Origin: Paenibacillus silvisoli
GTDB taxonomy: Bacteria; Bacillota; Bacilli; Paenibacillales; Paenibacillaceae
Direction of reading: 5' to 3'
Assembly: GCF_030866765.1 (NCBI RefSeq)
Contig: NZ_CP133017.1
Coordinates: 6,222,501-6,282,500, forward strand
DNA: 60,000 nt
Positions within the stretch are counted from its first letter, which is position 1. Every line of letters begins with the position of its first letter. The position numbers and the translations under genes were made by a program. Positions 18,679 through 29,821 of the stretch are shown here, piece by piece. Under the pieces are notes generated by a model, which did not search any database, was not told the origin of the DNA, and saw nothing but the letters and a program-made list of their open reading frames with translations.

Positions 18679-19047
18679 TTAGATAACTTCCGGAGCAAGC
18701 GATACGATTTTCATGAAGTCGCGGTCGCGAAGTTCACGAGCAACTGGTCCAAAAATACGTGTGCCGCGCGGGCTCTTGTCTTCTTTAACGATAACCGCTG
18801 CATTCTCGTCGAATGCGATGTACGAACCGTCTTTACGGCGTACAGCGCGCTTCGTGCGAACGATAACCGCTTTAACTACATCACCCTTTTTGACAACGCC
18901 ACCGGGTGTTGCTTGTTTGACGGAGCAGACGATCAGATCGCCGATATGGCCAACACGACGTCCAGTACCACCTAGTACACGGATGCACATCAGTTCTTTT
19001 GCGCCGGAGTTGTCAGCGACAGCCAAACGTGTAAATGGTTGAATCAT
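18679..19047 (-). CDS. rplN: 50S ribosomal protein L14 (uL14)
   Basis: The 122-residue protein begins [19 protein letters not shown] and contains [20 protein letters not shown] and [23 protein letters not shown] in order. It is the first gene of the classical spc section. Confidence 0.98.
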   Translation of the reverse strand: MIQPFTRLAVADNSGAKELMCIRVLGGTGRRVGHIGDLIVCSVKQATPGGVVKKGDVVKAVIVRTKRAVRRKDGSYIAFDENAAVIVKEDKSPRGTRIFGPVARELRDRDFMKIVSLAPEVI

Positions 19048-19090
19048 TTCAACGTCCTCCTTTCGGGAAAATGCTTACGACGAAGCATTC

Positions 19091-19354
19091 TTACAAAATA
19101 ACAGCAGCTTCAACGATCTCGATCAAACGGAACCGTTTGTCTTTCGAAAGCGGGCGAGTCTCCATGACTTTGACGATATCGCCAATCTTAGCCTGGTTGT
19201 TCTCGTCATGCGCTTTGAATTTCTTCGTATATTTAATACGTTTGTGGTATAGGTCGTGTTTTTTGTAAGTCTCAATGGCAACAACGATTGTTTTGTCCAT
19301 TTTGTCACTTACGACTTTACCGATTTGAACTTTGCGGTTATTACGTTCGCTCAT
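19091..19354 (-). CDS. rpsQ: 30S ribosomal protein S17 (uS17)
   Basis: The 87-residue OB-fold protein begins [20 protein letters not shown] and has the motif [20 protein letters not shown]. The ATG at 19354 lies 6 bases after AGGAGG; a second ATG just upstream abuts that site. Confidence 0.97.
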   Translation of the reverse strand: MSERNNRKVQIGKVVSDKMDKTIVVAIETYKKHDLYHKRIKYTKKFKAHDENNQAKIGDIVKVMETRPLSKDKRFRLIEIVEAAVIL

Positions 19355-19400
19355 GTTCATCCTCCTTCCATGCATTCGTTATCGGTCACGGATGAGCAGA

Positions 19401-19601
19401 TTAGCTGCTGATTCCGAGTTCTCTTTCACGAAGAACGGTTTTGGCACGAGCTATATCCTTACGAACATCACGGATACGTGTTGGGTTTTCCAGTTGGCCG
19501 GTAGCCAATTGAAAACGAAGGTTGAATAGCTCTTCTTTGAATCCAGCGACTTTTTGTTCGAGTTCAACAGAGGTTAGGTTGCGGAAATCATTAGCTTTCA
19601 T
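19401..19601 (-). CDS. rpmC: 50S ribosomal protein L29 (uL29)
   Basis: The 66-residue protein [20 protein letters not shown]...[20 protein letters not shown] is a standard L29, located at the nascent-chain tunnel exit. Its ATG at 19601 lies inside the end of rplP (11-base overlap), so the two are probably translationally coupled. Confidence 0.97.
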   Translation of the reverse strand: MKANDFRNLTSVELEQKVAGFKEELFNLRFQLATGQLENPTRIRDVRKDIARAKTVLRERELGISS

Positions 19602-20025
19602 TTGCTTCACCACCCACTTCTTCGCGTTTCACGAACTTCGTTTTAACTGGGAGTTTGTGGGACGCCAGACGCATTGCTTCACGAGCGATCTCTTCGGATA
19701 CGCCAGCAAGCTCGAACATTATTTTGCCCGGTTTTACGACTGCAACCCATTTCTCAACGTTACCTTTACCGCTACCCATCCGCACTTCTAGAGGCTTTTG
19801 CGTAATCGGCTTATCAGGGAAAATCTTGATCCATACTTTACCGCCACGTTTGATGTAACGAGTCATCGCGATACGCGCTGCTTCGATTTGACGGTTCGTG
19901 ATCCATGAAGGCTCAAGTGCTTGAAGGCCGAATTCGCCGAAAGTTACTTCAACGCCGCCTTTAGCGCGACCTTTCATGTGACCGCGTTGTTGCTTACGAT
20001 GTTTGACACGTTTTGGGACCAACAT
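19591..20025 (-). CDS. rplP: 50S ribosomal protein L16 (uL16)
   Basis: The 144-residue protein begins [20 protein letters not shown] and contains [20 protein letters not shown] and [20 protein letters not shown]. It helps position A-site tRNA. It lies 2 bases after rpsC and overlaps rpmC. Confidence 0.98.
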   Translation of the reverse strand: MLVPKRVKHRKQQRGHMKGRAKGGVEVTFGEFGLQALEPSWITNRQIEAARIAMTRYIKRGGKVWIKIFPDKPITQKPLEVRMGSGKGNVEKWVAVVKPGKIMFELAGVSEEIAREAMRLASHKLPVKTKFVKREEVGGEANES

Positions 20026-20027
20026 GA

Positions 20028-20690
20028 TTAGTTGCCTCCTTCCTGTGGAGCTTTCTTCTTAGTCGGAAGGATTTCACCACGGTAGATCCATACTTTTACG
20101 CCGATACGGCCGTAAGTTGTATGAGCTTCCGCTGTTCCATAGTCAATGTCCGCACGCAGCGTATGAAGTGGAACTGTACCTTCGCTATAGCCTTCTTGAC
20201 GAGCGATCTCAGCGCCGCCCAAGCGACCGCTAACGGAAGTTTTGATTCCTTTCGCGCCCGAACGGATCGTACGTTGGATCGATTGTTTCATAGCACGACG
20301 GAACGAAATCCGACGCTCAAGTTGTTGTGCAATGCTTTCAGCAACGAGAACCGCATCCAGCTCAGGATGTTTAATCTCGGAGATGTTGATGTGCACTTTT
20401 TTGCCTTTAGCAATTTTCGAAAGCTCGGAACGAAGGTTTTCAACTTCAGAACCGCCTTTACCAATTACCATACCAGGCTTTGCTGTATGAATTGTAACGT
20501 TAACACGGTTAGCAGCACGCTCGATTTCGAACTTGGAAACTGCCGCGTCTTTCAATTTGTTTTTGAGGTACTCACGGATTTTAACGTCTTCCATGAGCAA
20601 TTCGCCGAAGTCTTTGCCTGCGTACCATTTGGATTCCCAATCACGGATAATACCGACACGTAGACCGACCGGATTTACCTTTTGTCCCAC
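20028..20690 (-). CDS. rpsC: 30S ribosomal protein S3 (uS3)
   Basis: The 220-residue protein begins [20 protein letters not shown], has the KH-domain [11 protein letters not shown] motif and the C-terminal [20 protein letters not shown] and [13 protein letters not shown]. It lines the mRNA entry tunnel. Confidence 0.98.
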   Translation of the reverse strand: MGQKVNPVGLRVGIIRDWESKWYAGKDFGELLMEDVKIREYLKNKLKDAAVSKFEIERAANRVNVTIHTAKPGMVIGKGGSEVENLRSELSKIAKGKKVHINISEIKHPELDAVLVAESIAQQLERRISFRRAMKQSIQRTIRSGAKGIKTSVSGRLGGAEIARQEGYSEGTVPLHTLRADIDYGTAEAHTTYGRIGVKVWIYRGEILPTKKKAPQEGGN

Positions 20691-20703
20691 ACGTTTTCCC
20701 TCC

Positions 20704-21039
20704 TTATTTTTCGGATACCACCAAAGTGATGTGGCTGGTTCTTTTGTTAATCCGGCTAGCGCGACCCATAGCGCGCGGGCGGAAACGTTTCATAGTTGGT
20801 CCCTGATTCACAAATACTTGCGAAATGACCAATTTGTTCACGTCCAGTTGGAAGTTGTGCTCCGCATTTGCGATAGCGGAATTGAGCAACTTCTCAACGA
20901 TTGGAGATGCCGATTTTGGCGTGTGACGCAGAATCGCGATTGCTTCGCCGACTTGCTTGCCACGGATCAGATCTACAACCAGTTGAGCTTTACGAGGTGC
21001 AATGCGGACGTGGTTAGCGAACGCTTTAGCTTGTTGCAT
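20704..21039 (-). CDS. rplV: 50S ribosomal protein L22 (uL22)
   Basis: The 111-residue protein has [20 protein letters not shown] near the start and [20 protein letters not shown] in the tunnel-lining loop. The loop looks wild type, with no insertion of the macrolide-resistance kind. Confidence 0.98.
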   Translation of the reverse strand: MQQAKAFANHVRIAPRKAQLVVDLIRGKQVGEAIAILRHTPKSASPIVEKLLNSAIANAEHNFQLDVNKLVISQVFVNQGPTMKRFRPRAMGRASRINKRTSHITLVVSEK

Positions 21040-21083
21040 GGATGTGCCTCCTCTCGACCTTTATCACGTAACTATATTACCGA

Positions 21084-21365
21084 TTAACGACGGCCAGTTT
21101 TCTTGTCGTCGTTACCGTGTCCTTTGTACGAACGCGTTGGCGCGAACTCACCGAGTTTGTGGCCAACCATATCCTCCGTCACATAAACCGGCACGTGCTT
21201 CTTGCCGTCATAAACAGCGAAAGTGTGTCCGATGAATTGCGGGAAAATTGTAGAACGGCGCGACCAAGTTTTGACTACTGTCTTCTTGCTCGACTCGTTC
21301 AGAACTTCGACCTTCTTCAGCAGGTAACCGTCAATAAACGGTCCTTTCTTCAAACTGCGACCCAT
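21084..21365 (-). CDS. rpsS: 30S ribosomal protein S19 (uS19)
   Basis: The 93-residue protein begins [20 protein letters not shown] and has [20 protein letters not shown] and [16 protein letters not shown], all typical of S19 in the 30S head. The ATG at 21365 has GGAGG upstream. Confidence 0.98.
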   Translation of the reverse strand: MGRSLKKGPFIDGYLLKKVEVLNESSKKTVVKTWSRRSTIFPQFIGHTFAVYDGKKHVPVYVTEDMVGHKLGEFAPTRSYKGHGNDDKKTGRR

Positions 21366-21433
21366 GGATGATCCTCCCTTCACGCTAGCGTTACGCGACG
21401 CTGCGCGTCACGCTTATGACGCCGAGGCGCCTA

Positions 21434-22264
21434 TTACTTCGTACGACGACGAACAATGTATTGGCTCGATGCTTTTTTCTTTTTGCGTGTTTTCATGCCG
21501 AGAGTCGGTTTGCCCCATGGAGACATCGGGGATTTACGTCCGATTGGCGCACGGCCTTCACCACCACCGTGTGGGTGATCGTTCGGGTTCATTACAACAC
21601 CACGTACTTCAGGACGCTTGCCCATCCAACGGGAACGGCCGGCTTTACCGATTTTCACGAGCTCGTGATCTTCGTTACCAACAGAACCGATTGTAGCACG
21701 GCATTTTTTCAGAATACGACGAACTTCGCCAGAGGTCAAGCGAATTGTCACGTATTGCTCTTCTTTACCAAGAAGCTGAGCTTCCGTACCAGCAGCACGA
21801 ACCATTTGTCCGCCTTTGCCTGGTTTCAGCTCGATGTTGTGGATAATTGTACCTACAGGGATGTTCTCAAGCGGCAATGCGTTACCGATCTTGATGTCAG
21901 CGTCTGCTCCGGATACGATTTTGTCCCCAACTTTAAGACCTTTAGGTGCGATGATGTAGGCTTTCTCGCCATCCACGTAGTGGATAAGTGCGATGTTGGA
22001 CGTACGGTTCGGATCGTATTCGATCGTCGCTACGTTACCTACGATACCGTCCTTGTTACGTTTGAAGTCGATAATACGGTATTTACGTTTATGGCCGCCA
22101 CCGTGATGACGAACCGTAATTTTACCTTGGTTGTTACGGCCGGCCTTTTTGAAAAGCGGCGCAAGAAGCGATTTCTCCGGTGTGCTTGTCGTGATCTCTT
22201 CAAATGTCGAGACGGACATACCACGACGCGCTGGAGATGTCGGTTTATACTTCTTAACTGGCAC
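21434..22264 (-). CDS. rplB: 50S ribosomal protein L2 (uL2)
   Basis: The 276-residue protein begins M(V)[18 protein letters not shown] and contains the peptidyl-transferase-centre motif [20 protein letters not shown]. The start is GTG at 22264 with AAGGAGG 7 bases upstream; the frame extends to 22303, but alignment with L2 supports the shorter form. Confidence 0.97.
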   Translation of the reverse strand: MPVKKYKPTSPARRGMSVSTFEEITTSTPEKSLLAPLFKKAGRNNQGKITVRHHGGGHKRKYRIIDFKRNKDGIVGNVATIEYDPNRTSNIALIHYVDGEKAYIIAPKGLKVGDKIVSGADADIKIGNALPLENIPVGTIIHNIELKPGKGGQMVRAAGTEAQLLGKEEQYVTIRLTSGEVRRILKKCRATIGSVGNEDHELVKIGKAGRSRWMGKRPEVRGVVMNPNDHPHGGGEGRAPIGRKSPMSPWGKPTLGMKTRKKKKASSQYIVRRRTK

Positions 22265-22328
22265 TTCGATTCCCTCCTTAACCGATATCTGACGTTTGTT
22301 CACGCGAAGCCCGAGGCTTCGACGCTAA

Positions 22329-22619
22329 TTAAACCGTTTCGAAAAATTCTAGCTCGTTGCTGTCAACGCTCAGTTGAACAACAGCTTTTTTCCACTCGGA
22401 AGTGTATCCGCTGTGTTTGCCGTAACGCTTAGGCTTAGCCGGCATGCGAAGCGTGTTTACGCTTGTCACTTTAACTTTGAAGATCGATTGGATCGCGAGC
22501 TTGATCTCGGTTTTGTTTGCACGAAGATCAACTTCGAATACATAGCATTTGTTAGCCATGAGTTCGCTCGTTTGTTCCGTAATGATCGGGCGCTTGATAA
22601 TATCGCGTGGATTTTTCAT
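22329..22619 (-). CDS. rplW: 50S ribosomal protein L23 (uL23)
   Basis: The 96-residue protein begins [20 protein letters not shown] and has the N-domain and extended loop (MPAKPKRYGKHSGYTSEWKK). It is the docking site at the tunnel exit for SRP and trigger factor. Its start overlaps the rplD stop by one base. Confidence 0.98.
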   Translation of the reverse strand: MKNPRDIIKRPIITEQTSELMANKCYVFEVDLRANKTEIKLAIQSIFKVKVTSVNTLRMPAKPKRYGKHSGYTSEWKKAVVQLSVDSNELEFFETV

Positions 22620-23242
22620 TACGCAAGCACCTCCTGTACTTTTTCGACCGCTTCCTTCGTGATGATCAGCTTGTCGTATTTCATAACGTCTAGAACATTG
22701 ATGCCATCGGCTACAACGAACTTCACGTTAGGGATGTTGCGAGCTGCAAGAGCTACGTTATCTTCGTAGTTAGCTGTTACAACCAGTGCTTTGCGAGCCA
22801 CTTTCAGGTTGTTCAGAATCGCTGCGAATTCTTTAGTCTTCGGTTGCGCGAACGCCAGTTGATCCAGAACGATGATTTCGTTGTCGATCACTTTGGAAGA
22901 CAGAGCGGATTTGATAGCCAAGCGACGAACTTTTCTAGGAAGTTTGAAGCTGTAGCTGCGTGGAGTCGGACCAAATACCGTACCACCACCAACCCATTGC
23001 GGGGAGCGGATGCTACCTTGACGAGCGCGGCCAGTACCTTTTTGTTTCCAAGGCTTACGACCACCGCCGCGTACTTCGGAGCGACCTTTTGTCTTGTGCG
23101 TGCCTCTGCGCTCAGAAGCCTGCTGAAGCAATACTGCGCTGTGCAAGACGTGAACGTTAGGCTCGATTCCGAATACGGATTCGGACAATTCAACCTCGCC
23201 AACCTGCGAACCGTTCACGCTATAAAGTGCTACTTTCGGCAT
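22619..23242 (-). CDS. rplD: 50S ribosomal protein L4 (uL4)
   Basis: The 207-residue protein has the extended loop [20 protein letters not shown] and then [19 protein letters not shown], diagnostic of L4. In enteric bacteria L4 represses the S10 operon; this is not known for Bacillus, so no regulation is inferred here. Confidence 0.98.
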   Translation of the reverse strand: MPKVALYSVNGSQVGEVELSESVFGIEPNVHVLHSAVLLQQASERRGTHKTKGRSEVRGGGRKPWKQKGTGRARQGSIRSPQWVGGGTVFGPTPRSYSFKLPRKVRRLAIKSALSSKVIDNEIIVLDQLAFAQPKTKEFAAILNNLKVARKALVVTANYEDNVALAARNIPNVKFVVADGINVLDVMKYDKLIITKEAVEKVQEVLA

Positions 23243-23267
23243 TTCATGTTCCTCCTTTCTTCAACGA

Positions 23268-23885
23268 TTATTTCTTCACCGTAGTTTTAACTTTTACGAA
23301 GCTATTTTTAGGACCCGGAATGGAGCCTTTAACGAGCAATACGTTACGTTCTGCATCGACGCGTACGATTTCAAGGTTTTGAATCGTAACGGTTTCGTTA
23401 CCCATGTGACCTGGAAGGTGTTTACCCTTCGGTACGCGGTTCGCTTGAATCGAACCCATCGAACCTGGTCCACGGTGATAACGGGAGCCGTGCGCCATTG
23501 GACCGCGGCTTTGGTTCCAACGTTTGATGTTACCTTGGAAACCTTTACCTTTGGAAGTAGCTGTAACGTCAACAAATTCTCCAGCTGCGAATACGTCAAC
23601 CTTAATCTCTTGGCCAACTTCATACTCAGCAATGCCTTTGAATTCACGAACGTAGCGCTTAGGAGCCGTCTCGGCTTTTTTCGCGTGGCCAATTTCTGGC
23701 TTGTTTGCTCTGCTTTCTTTCTTGTCAGAGAAACCTACTTGAATGGCTGCATAGCCATCGTTTTCTTGGTCTTTCTTCTGTAGAACAACACAAGGGCCTG
23801 CTTCGATTACCGTTACTGGTACTACGTTACCGTCAGCAGTAAACACTTGAGTCATTCCAAGTTTTTTACCTAAGATACCTTTCAT
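23268..23885 (-). CDS. rplC: 50S ribosomal protein L3 (uL3)
   Basis: The 205-residue protein begins [20 protein letters not shown] and has the central extension [20 protein letters not shown] and [14 protein letters not shown] that reaches the peptidyl transferase centre. It follows rpsJ by 41 bases. Confidence 0.98.
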   Translation of the reverse strand: MKGILGKKLGMTQVFTADGNVVPVTVIEAGPCVVLQKKDQENDGYAAIQVGFSDKKESRANKPEIGHAKKAETAPKRYVREFKGIAEYEVGQEIKVDVFAAGEFVDVTATSKGKGFQGNIKRWNQSRGPMAHGSRYHRGPGSMGSIQANRVPKGKHLPGHMGNETVTIQNLEIVRVDAERNVLLVKGSIPGPKNSFVKVKTTVKK

Positions 23886-23926
23886 GTTGACACCTCATTT
23901 CCTTTCCATGTTCAAGTATGCAGAAC

Positions 23927-24366
<440 letters not shown>

Positions 24367-24372
24367 CTCACT

Positions 24373-24401
24373 ATTATATCTGAAACGATGGGCAAATGCA
24401 A
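24373..24401 (-). promoter_or_regulatory. Sigma-A promoter of the S10-spc-alpha superoperon
   Basis: Minus-strand TTGCAT (24396-24401) and TATAAT (24373-24378) are 17 bases apart. The start would be near 24366, giving a leader of about 130 bases before the rpsJ ATG. Confidence 0.85.
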
Positions 24402-24764
24402 CAAGAATGTCGGCTTTGTTGAAATGAATTGTTTGGGAAGTCAATTTCGTTGCACTTCATGAAATATGGCCTGTGGCTGCTGTTGAAATTGAGTTTCTTC
24501 ATTATAAGAAGATTCAGCCGTGGAACCTCCATTTCAAAGGCAGCACGTAAACTCTTCGGCTCATATTTCACTTCGTTTCACTACAAACTCCCTGGATACA
24601 TTCCTAAACAATAAAGCCGATCGAGAAAAAATCACATTAAAAAATGGCTTATATAATGAAGCCATTTTTTCGGTCTGCATGAACTTTGTTCTCTTTGTTT
24701 CTGCGCGTCTTTGTCTTCACTTATATTAGTGAAAAACGATCGTTTGCGCAAACATCAAAATATA
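24402..24764. other. Non-coding stretch between tuf and rpsJ with degenerate repeats
   Basis: No convincing gene is seen. Short frames on both strands lack ribosome-binding sites and family resemblance. Two related blocks, TGTTGAAATGAATTG (from about 24416) and TGTTGAAATTGAGTT (from about 24480), each run on to a TTCAT-containing segment, like degenerate tandem copies of about 60 bases. An orphan terminator-like palindrome lies at 24638-24671. It may be the remains of a mobile or intergenic repeat element. Confidence 0.4.
24638..24671. terminator. Orphan bidirectional terminator-like hairpin
   Basis: AAAAAATGGCTT (24639-24650) pairs perfectly with AAGCCATTTTTT (24659-24670) around an 8-base loop, with A and T tracts on both sides. 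No gene ends next to it on either strand, and tuf already has its own terminator about 100 bases away. Confidence 0.75.
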
Positions 24765-24793
24765 GAAAAAACCCTCACCGAGGTGAGGGTTTC
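24765..24793 (-). terminator. Terminator of the str operon after tuf
   Basis: On the minus strand AAACCCTCACC pairs with GGTGAGGGTTT around a 2-base centre, followed by TTTTTTCTAT. It lies about 30 bases after the tuf stop. Confidence 0.92.
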
Positions 24794-24823
24794 TTATGAG
24801 CCGCAGCTGACGCTGCAGGTTCA

Positions 24824-26014
<1,191 letters not shown>

Positions 26015-26128
26015 TGAACTATTCCTCCTTAATAGATAGAAGATTATGTGATCGGCCGAGGGGGAGCTTTACAGCTCCCGGCATTCAGCCAAAGTACAAC
26101 TTATGAAATACAAGTTGTTAAAGAGCTA

Positions 26129-28210
26129 CTATTGAGCAGCGCCTTTGGATTTGGAGATGATCTCTTCCGAGATCGAACGTGGTACTTCTTCATAGTGCGA
26201 AAGCTCCATGGAGAACACGCCGCGTCCTTGCGTACCGGAACGAAGTACTGTGGAGTAACCGAACATCTCAGCCAGAGGCACCTTAGCACGAACGATCAAC
26301 GCGCCATGGCGTGTGTCCGAACCTTCGATACGACCGCGGCGGGAGCTCAACATACCCATTACGTCGCCCATGTACTCTTCAGGAACGCTAACTTCTACCT
26401 TCATGATTGGCTCAAGCAGAATCGGACTACATTTATCCTTCGCTGCTTTAAGCGCCATCGATCCGGCAATTTTGAACGCCATCTCCGAGGAGTCAACATC
26501 ATGGTAGGAACCGTCGACTACGACTGCTTTGATGTCAACAACCGGGAAGCCGGCCACGACACCATTTTTCATCGATTCTTCGATACCTGCTTGAATTGGA
26601 GCAATGAACTCACGCGGAATGGAGCCACCCACGGTTTTGTTTTCGAATACAAAGCCTGATCCTGGCTCAAGCGGGGAGAACTCAACCCAGCAATGACCGA
26701 ACTGACCGCGACCGCCGGATTGGCGAACGAATTTACCTTCGACCTTCGCAGCCGTTTTGAACGTCTCACGATAAGCAACTTGCGGCTTACCAACGTTTGT
26801 TTCGACTTTGAATTCACGAAGCATACGGTCAACAAGGATTTCGAGGTGAAGCTCACCCATACCAGCGATAATCGTTTGGCCGGTCTCTTCGTCCGTGTGC
26901 GCACGGAACGTAGGATCTTCCTCAGACAGCTTTTGAAGAGCAATACCCATTTTGTCTTGGTCAGCTTTTGTCTTAGGCTCAACCGCGAGCTGGATAACCG
27001 GCTCAGGGAAGTTCATCGACTCAAGGATAACCGGGTGCTTCTCATCACAAAGTGTATCGCCAGTAGTTGTATCTTTCAGACCTACGGCAGCCGCGATATC
27101 ACCGGAGTAAACTTCGCTGATTTCTTGACGGCTGTTAGCGTGCATCTGAAGGATACGGCCGATCCGCTCACGTTTGCCTTTCGTTGCATTCACAACGTAC
27201 GAACCGGAGCTTAGTACGCCGGAGTATACGCGGAAGAACGTCAGTTTACCTACGTAAGGGTCAGTCATGATTTTGAACGCCAACGCTGCGAAAGGCTGGT
27301 CATCGGCAGACTTGCGAACCGTCTCTGTACCGTCTTCAAGGTGACCCTTGATATCAGGAACATCGATAGGAGCTGGCAAGTAGTCAACAACAGCGTCTAG
27401 CATCATTTGAACGCCTTTGTTACGGTACGAAGAACCAACGATAACCGGGAAAATCTTAACTTCGCAAACACCTTTGCGGAGCGCGGATTTGATCTCAGCG
27501 ACAGTGATTTCTTCGCCTTCGAGATATTTCATTGTGAGCTCTTCATCAAGCTCAGCAACTTTCTCGATCAGTTCCAAGCGAAGTTCTTCCACTTGGTCTT
27601 TGTATTCTGCAGGAATTTCAATTTTCTCCGGATCTTTACCAAGATCGTCTTTGTATTTGTAAGCAACTCGTTCAACCAAGTCGATTACACCCACAAAGTC
27701 GTTCTCAGCGCCGATCGGCAATTGAATTGCTACAGCATTTGCGTTAAGACGCAAGCGCATATCTCTAACTACGTTAAGGAAGTCTGCGCCGATAATATCC
27801 ATTTTGTTGACGTAAGCGATCCGCGGTACGCCGTAACGGTCAGCTTGACGCCAAACCGTCTCGGATTGCGGCTCTACGCCTTCTTTCGCACTGAAAACAC
27901 CAACTGCCCCGTCCAATACACGCAGGGAACGTTCAACTTCAACAGTGAAGTCAACGTGCCCCGGGGTGTCGATAATATTGATGCGGTGTCCATTCCATTG
28001 AGCAGTCGTAGCAGCGGACGTAATCGTGATTCCGCGCTCTTGTTCCTGCTCCATCCAGTCCATCGTTGCTGCACCTTCGTGCACCTCGCCGATTTTGTGG
28101 GTACGGCCTGTGTAGAACAGGATCCGCTCCGTCGTGGTAGTTTTACCTGCATCAATATGCGCCATGATCCCGATATTACGCGTATTTTTCAAGGAGAACT
28201 CTCTTGCCAT
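26129..28210 (-). CDS. fusA: Elongation factor G
   Basis: The 693-residue translocase has G1 [15 protein letters not shown], switch [15 protein letters not shown], and the later domains ([22 protein letters not shown]). It moves tRNAs and mRNA after peptide bond formation and splits ribosomes with RRF. It lies between rpsG and tuf. Confidence 0.99.
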   Translation of the reverse strand: MAREFSLKNTRNIGIMAHIDAGKTTTTERILFYTGRTHKIGEVHEGAATMDWMEQEQERGITITSAATTAQWNGHRINIIDTPGHVDFTVEVERSLRVLDGAVGVFSAKEGVEPQSETVWRQADRYGVPRIAYVNKMDIIGADFLNVVRDMRLRLNANAVAIQLPIGAENDFVGVIDLVERVAYKYKDDLGKDPEKIEIPAEYKDQVEELRLELIEKVAELDEELTMKYLEGEEITVAEIKSALRKGVCEVKIFPVIVGSSYRNKGVQMMLDAVVDYLPAPIDVPDIKGHLEDGTETVRKSADDQPFAALAFKIMTDPYVGKLTFFRVYSGVLSSGSYVVNATKGKRERIGRILQMHANSRQEISEVYSGDIAAAVGLKDTTTGDTLCDEKHPVILESMNFPEPVIQLAVEPKTKADQDKMGIALQKLSEEDPTFRAHTDEETGQTIIAGMGELHLEILVDRMLREFKVETNVGKPQVAYRETFKTAAKVEGKFVRQSGGRGQFGHCWVEFSPLEPGSGFVFENKTVGGSIPREFIAPIQAGIEESMKNGVVAGFPVVDIKAVVVDGSYHDVDSSEMAFKIAGSMALKAAKDKCSPILLEPIMKVEVSVPEEYMGDVMGMLSSRRGRIEGSDTRHGALIVRAKVPLAEMFGYSTVLRSGTQGRGVFSMELSHYEEVPRSISEEIISKSKGAAQ

Positions 28211-28239
28211 AATTCAGTCTCCTTTCGATTAAGCGAATT

Positions 28240-28710
28240 CTACCAACGATAGTGAGCGAATGCTTTATTCGCTTCAGCCATTTTGTGTGTATCTTCGCGT
28301 TTTTTCACGGATGAACCAGTGTTATTGGAAGCATCGATGATTTCAGCTGCCAAACGCTCTTCCATCGTTTTCTCACCGCGGTTACGTGAATAGTTCACGA
28401 GCCAACGGAGACCAAGCGACGTACGGCGCTCCGGTTTAACTTCAATTGGTACCTGGTAGTTCGAACCGCCTACACGGCGTGCCTTAACTTCAAGTACTGG
28501 CATGATGTTCTTAATTGCTGCTTCAAAAACTTCCATCGGTTCTTTACCTGTACGCTCGTTGATAAGTGTGAACGCATCATACAAAATTGTTTGAGCGACA
28601 CCGCGTTTACCATCGATCATGATACGGTTGATCAAGCGAGTTACAAGCTTGCTGCTGTACAACGGATCTGGCAATACATCACGTTTTGCTACTGGACCTT
28701 TGCGTGGCAT
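28240..28710 (-). CDS. rpsG: 30S ribosomal protein S7 (uS7)
   Basis: The 156-residue protein begins [20 protein letters not shown], has [20 protein letters not shown] and ends NKAFAHYRW. It nucleates assembly of the 30S head. It lies between rpsL and fusA. Confidence 0.98.
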   Translation of the reverse strand: MPRKGPVAKRDVLPDPLYSSKLVTRLINRIMIDGKRGVAQTILYDAFTLINERTGKEPMEVFEAAIKNIMPVLEVKARRVGGSNYQVPIEVKPERRTSLGLRWLVNYSRNRGEKTMEERLAAEIIDASNNTGSSVKKREDTHKMAEANKAFAHYRW

Positions 28711-28774
28711 GTGGAAGTCCCCCTTTCTTCTAGTTTTTCATTTTAGGATGAGGATAACCGTCACCGGCTATGCC

Positions 28775-29194
28775 TTATTTTTTAACTTTAGGACGTTTTG
28801 TTCCGTATTTGGAACGAGCTTGTTTACGGTTGTTAACACCAGCTGTATCAAGCGCGCCGCGAACGATATGGTAACGAACACCCGGAAGATCTTTTACCCG
28901 GCCGCCGCGTACCAATACTACGCTATGCTCCTGTAGGTTGTGTCCGATACCGCCGATGTAAGCAGTAACCTCAACGCGGTTCGTCAAACGTACACGCGCA
29001 TATTTCCGCAAAGCGGAGTTCGGTTTTTTAGGAGTCATCGTACCTACACGCGTACAAACGCCGCGCTTTTGAGGTGCGCTCAGGTTTGTTTCTTCACGTT
29101 TCAGTGCATTGAAACCTCTTTGCAAGGCTGGCGATTTCGATTTAACGACTTTCGCTTCACGGCCTTTGCGAACGAGTTGGTTAATTGTTGGCAT
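28775..29194 (-). CDS. rpsL: 30S ribosomal protein S12 (uS12)
   Basis: The 139-residue protein begins [20 protein letters not shown]. The decoding-site loop [11 protein letters not shown] is wild type, with the lysine that is changed in streptomycin-resistant mutants intact, and so is [13 protein letters not shown]. It is 135 bases after rplGB. Confidence 0.98.
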   Translation of the reverse strand: MPTINQLVRKGREAKVVKSKSPALQRGFNALKREETNLSAPQKRGVCTRVGTMTPKKPNSALRKYARVRLTNRVEVTAYIGGIGHNLQEHSVVLVRGGRVKDLPGVRYHIVRGALDTAGVNNRKQARSKYGTKRPKVKK

Positions 29195-29329
29195 GTTGCA
29201 TCCCCCTTCCTCACTTAGTAAAGCATTTCAAGACATATCGGCTATTTAAGCCCACAGATCCAGGCGGTTCATAAAGAAACAAACGAAAGTTTCTACCTTG
29301 TTCTTCAACTCGGTAAAAACGAACCTTCT

Positions 29330-29560
29330 TTATTCGATTTCCGGTATAACCGCTGCCATCGCTGCGCCAACTTCAATGCCGCAGGTTTCCCCGAGGCTCT
29401 TCATCGATTCAGACCAGATGATTGGCACTCCCGTTGTTTCGCAAAGCCGAACAATACTGTTCTTCAGCCGCGGATCTGTATCTTGTGCTACATAGACTTG
29501 AGTGGCTAAGCGCTGCTCAACCATCTTAGTCGTTTGCTTGCTACCTATTACAAATCGCAT
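29330..29560 (-). CDS. rplGB: L7Ae-family ribosomal protein (YbxF/RplGB-like)
   Basis: The 76-residue protein MRFVIGSKQTTKMVEQRLAT...VYVAQDTDPRLKNSIVRLCE has the small L7Ae/L30e fold and sits where Bacillus encodes YbxF, a K-turn-binding ribosome-associated protein, between rpoC and rpsL. The ATG at 29560 lies 8 bases after AAGGA; an ATG three codons earlier is less well spaced. It is first in the str operon, with a promoter upstream. Confidence 0.9.
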   Translation of the reverse strand: MRFVIGSKQTTKMVEQRLATQVYVAQDTDPRLKNSIVRLCETTGVPIIWSESMKSLGETCGIEVGAAMAAVIPEIE

Positions 29561-29649
29561 CTCGACCATCCTTCCAAGCCAGTCAAAACCGAAATCTCAA
29601 GTTTCGTTCATGACATGTGTAGAGGTTGTGCGATTTGGCACACTACGAC

Positions 29650-29679
29650 ATATTAGCATCTAGGCCTAGTGAATGTCAA
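29650..29679 (-). promoter_or_regulatory. Sigma-A promoter of the str operon
   Basis: Minus-strand TTGACA (29674-29679) is a perfect -35, and TAATAT (29650-29655) follows after 18 bases. The spacer contains the perfect palindrome CTAGGCCTAG (29660-29669), unusual for a housekeeping promoter. Confidence 0.82.
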
Positions 29680-29737
29680 GCATGACTCTTCGAGAATAAC
29701 AGGAGAAATTGGATTTTCATGACAATGCATGACGGCG

Positions 29738-29792
29738 CAAAGAGCGGCCGGCTTACTTCCGTTGCAACGGTTGCAGCCCCGCTCGCTCTTTG
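29738..29792 (-). terminator. Nested palindromes after rpoC, candidate terminator or processing site
   Basis: CAAAGAGCG (29738-29746) pairs perfectly with CGCTCTTTG (29784-29792). Inside is the 12-base palindrome CCGTTGCAACGG (29759-29770). It starts about 30 bases after the rpoC stop. No long T run follows, so termination may be partial. Confidence 0.5.
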
Positions 29793-29821
29793 TCCTCACG
29801 CTATCATATATCACTTACCGA

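Noticed and set aside
24374..24614. Two small frames (about 60 residues) in the tuf-rpsJ gap, one on each strand
   Set aside because: Neither has a ribosome-binding site or recognisable domain, and they overlap degenerate repeats and the rpsJ promoter.
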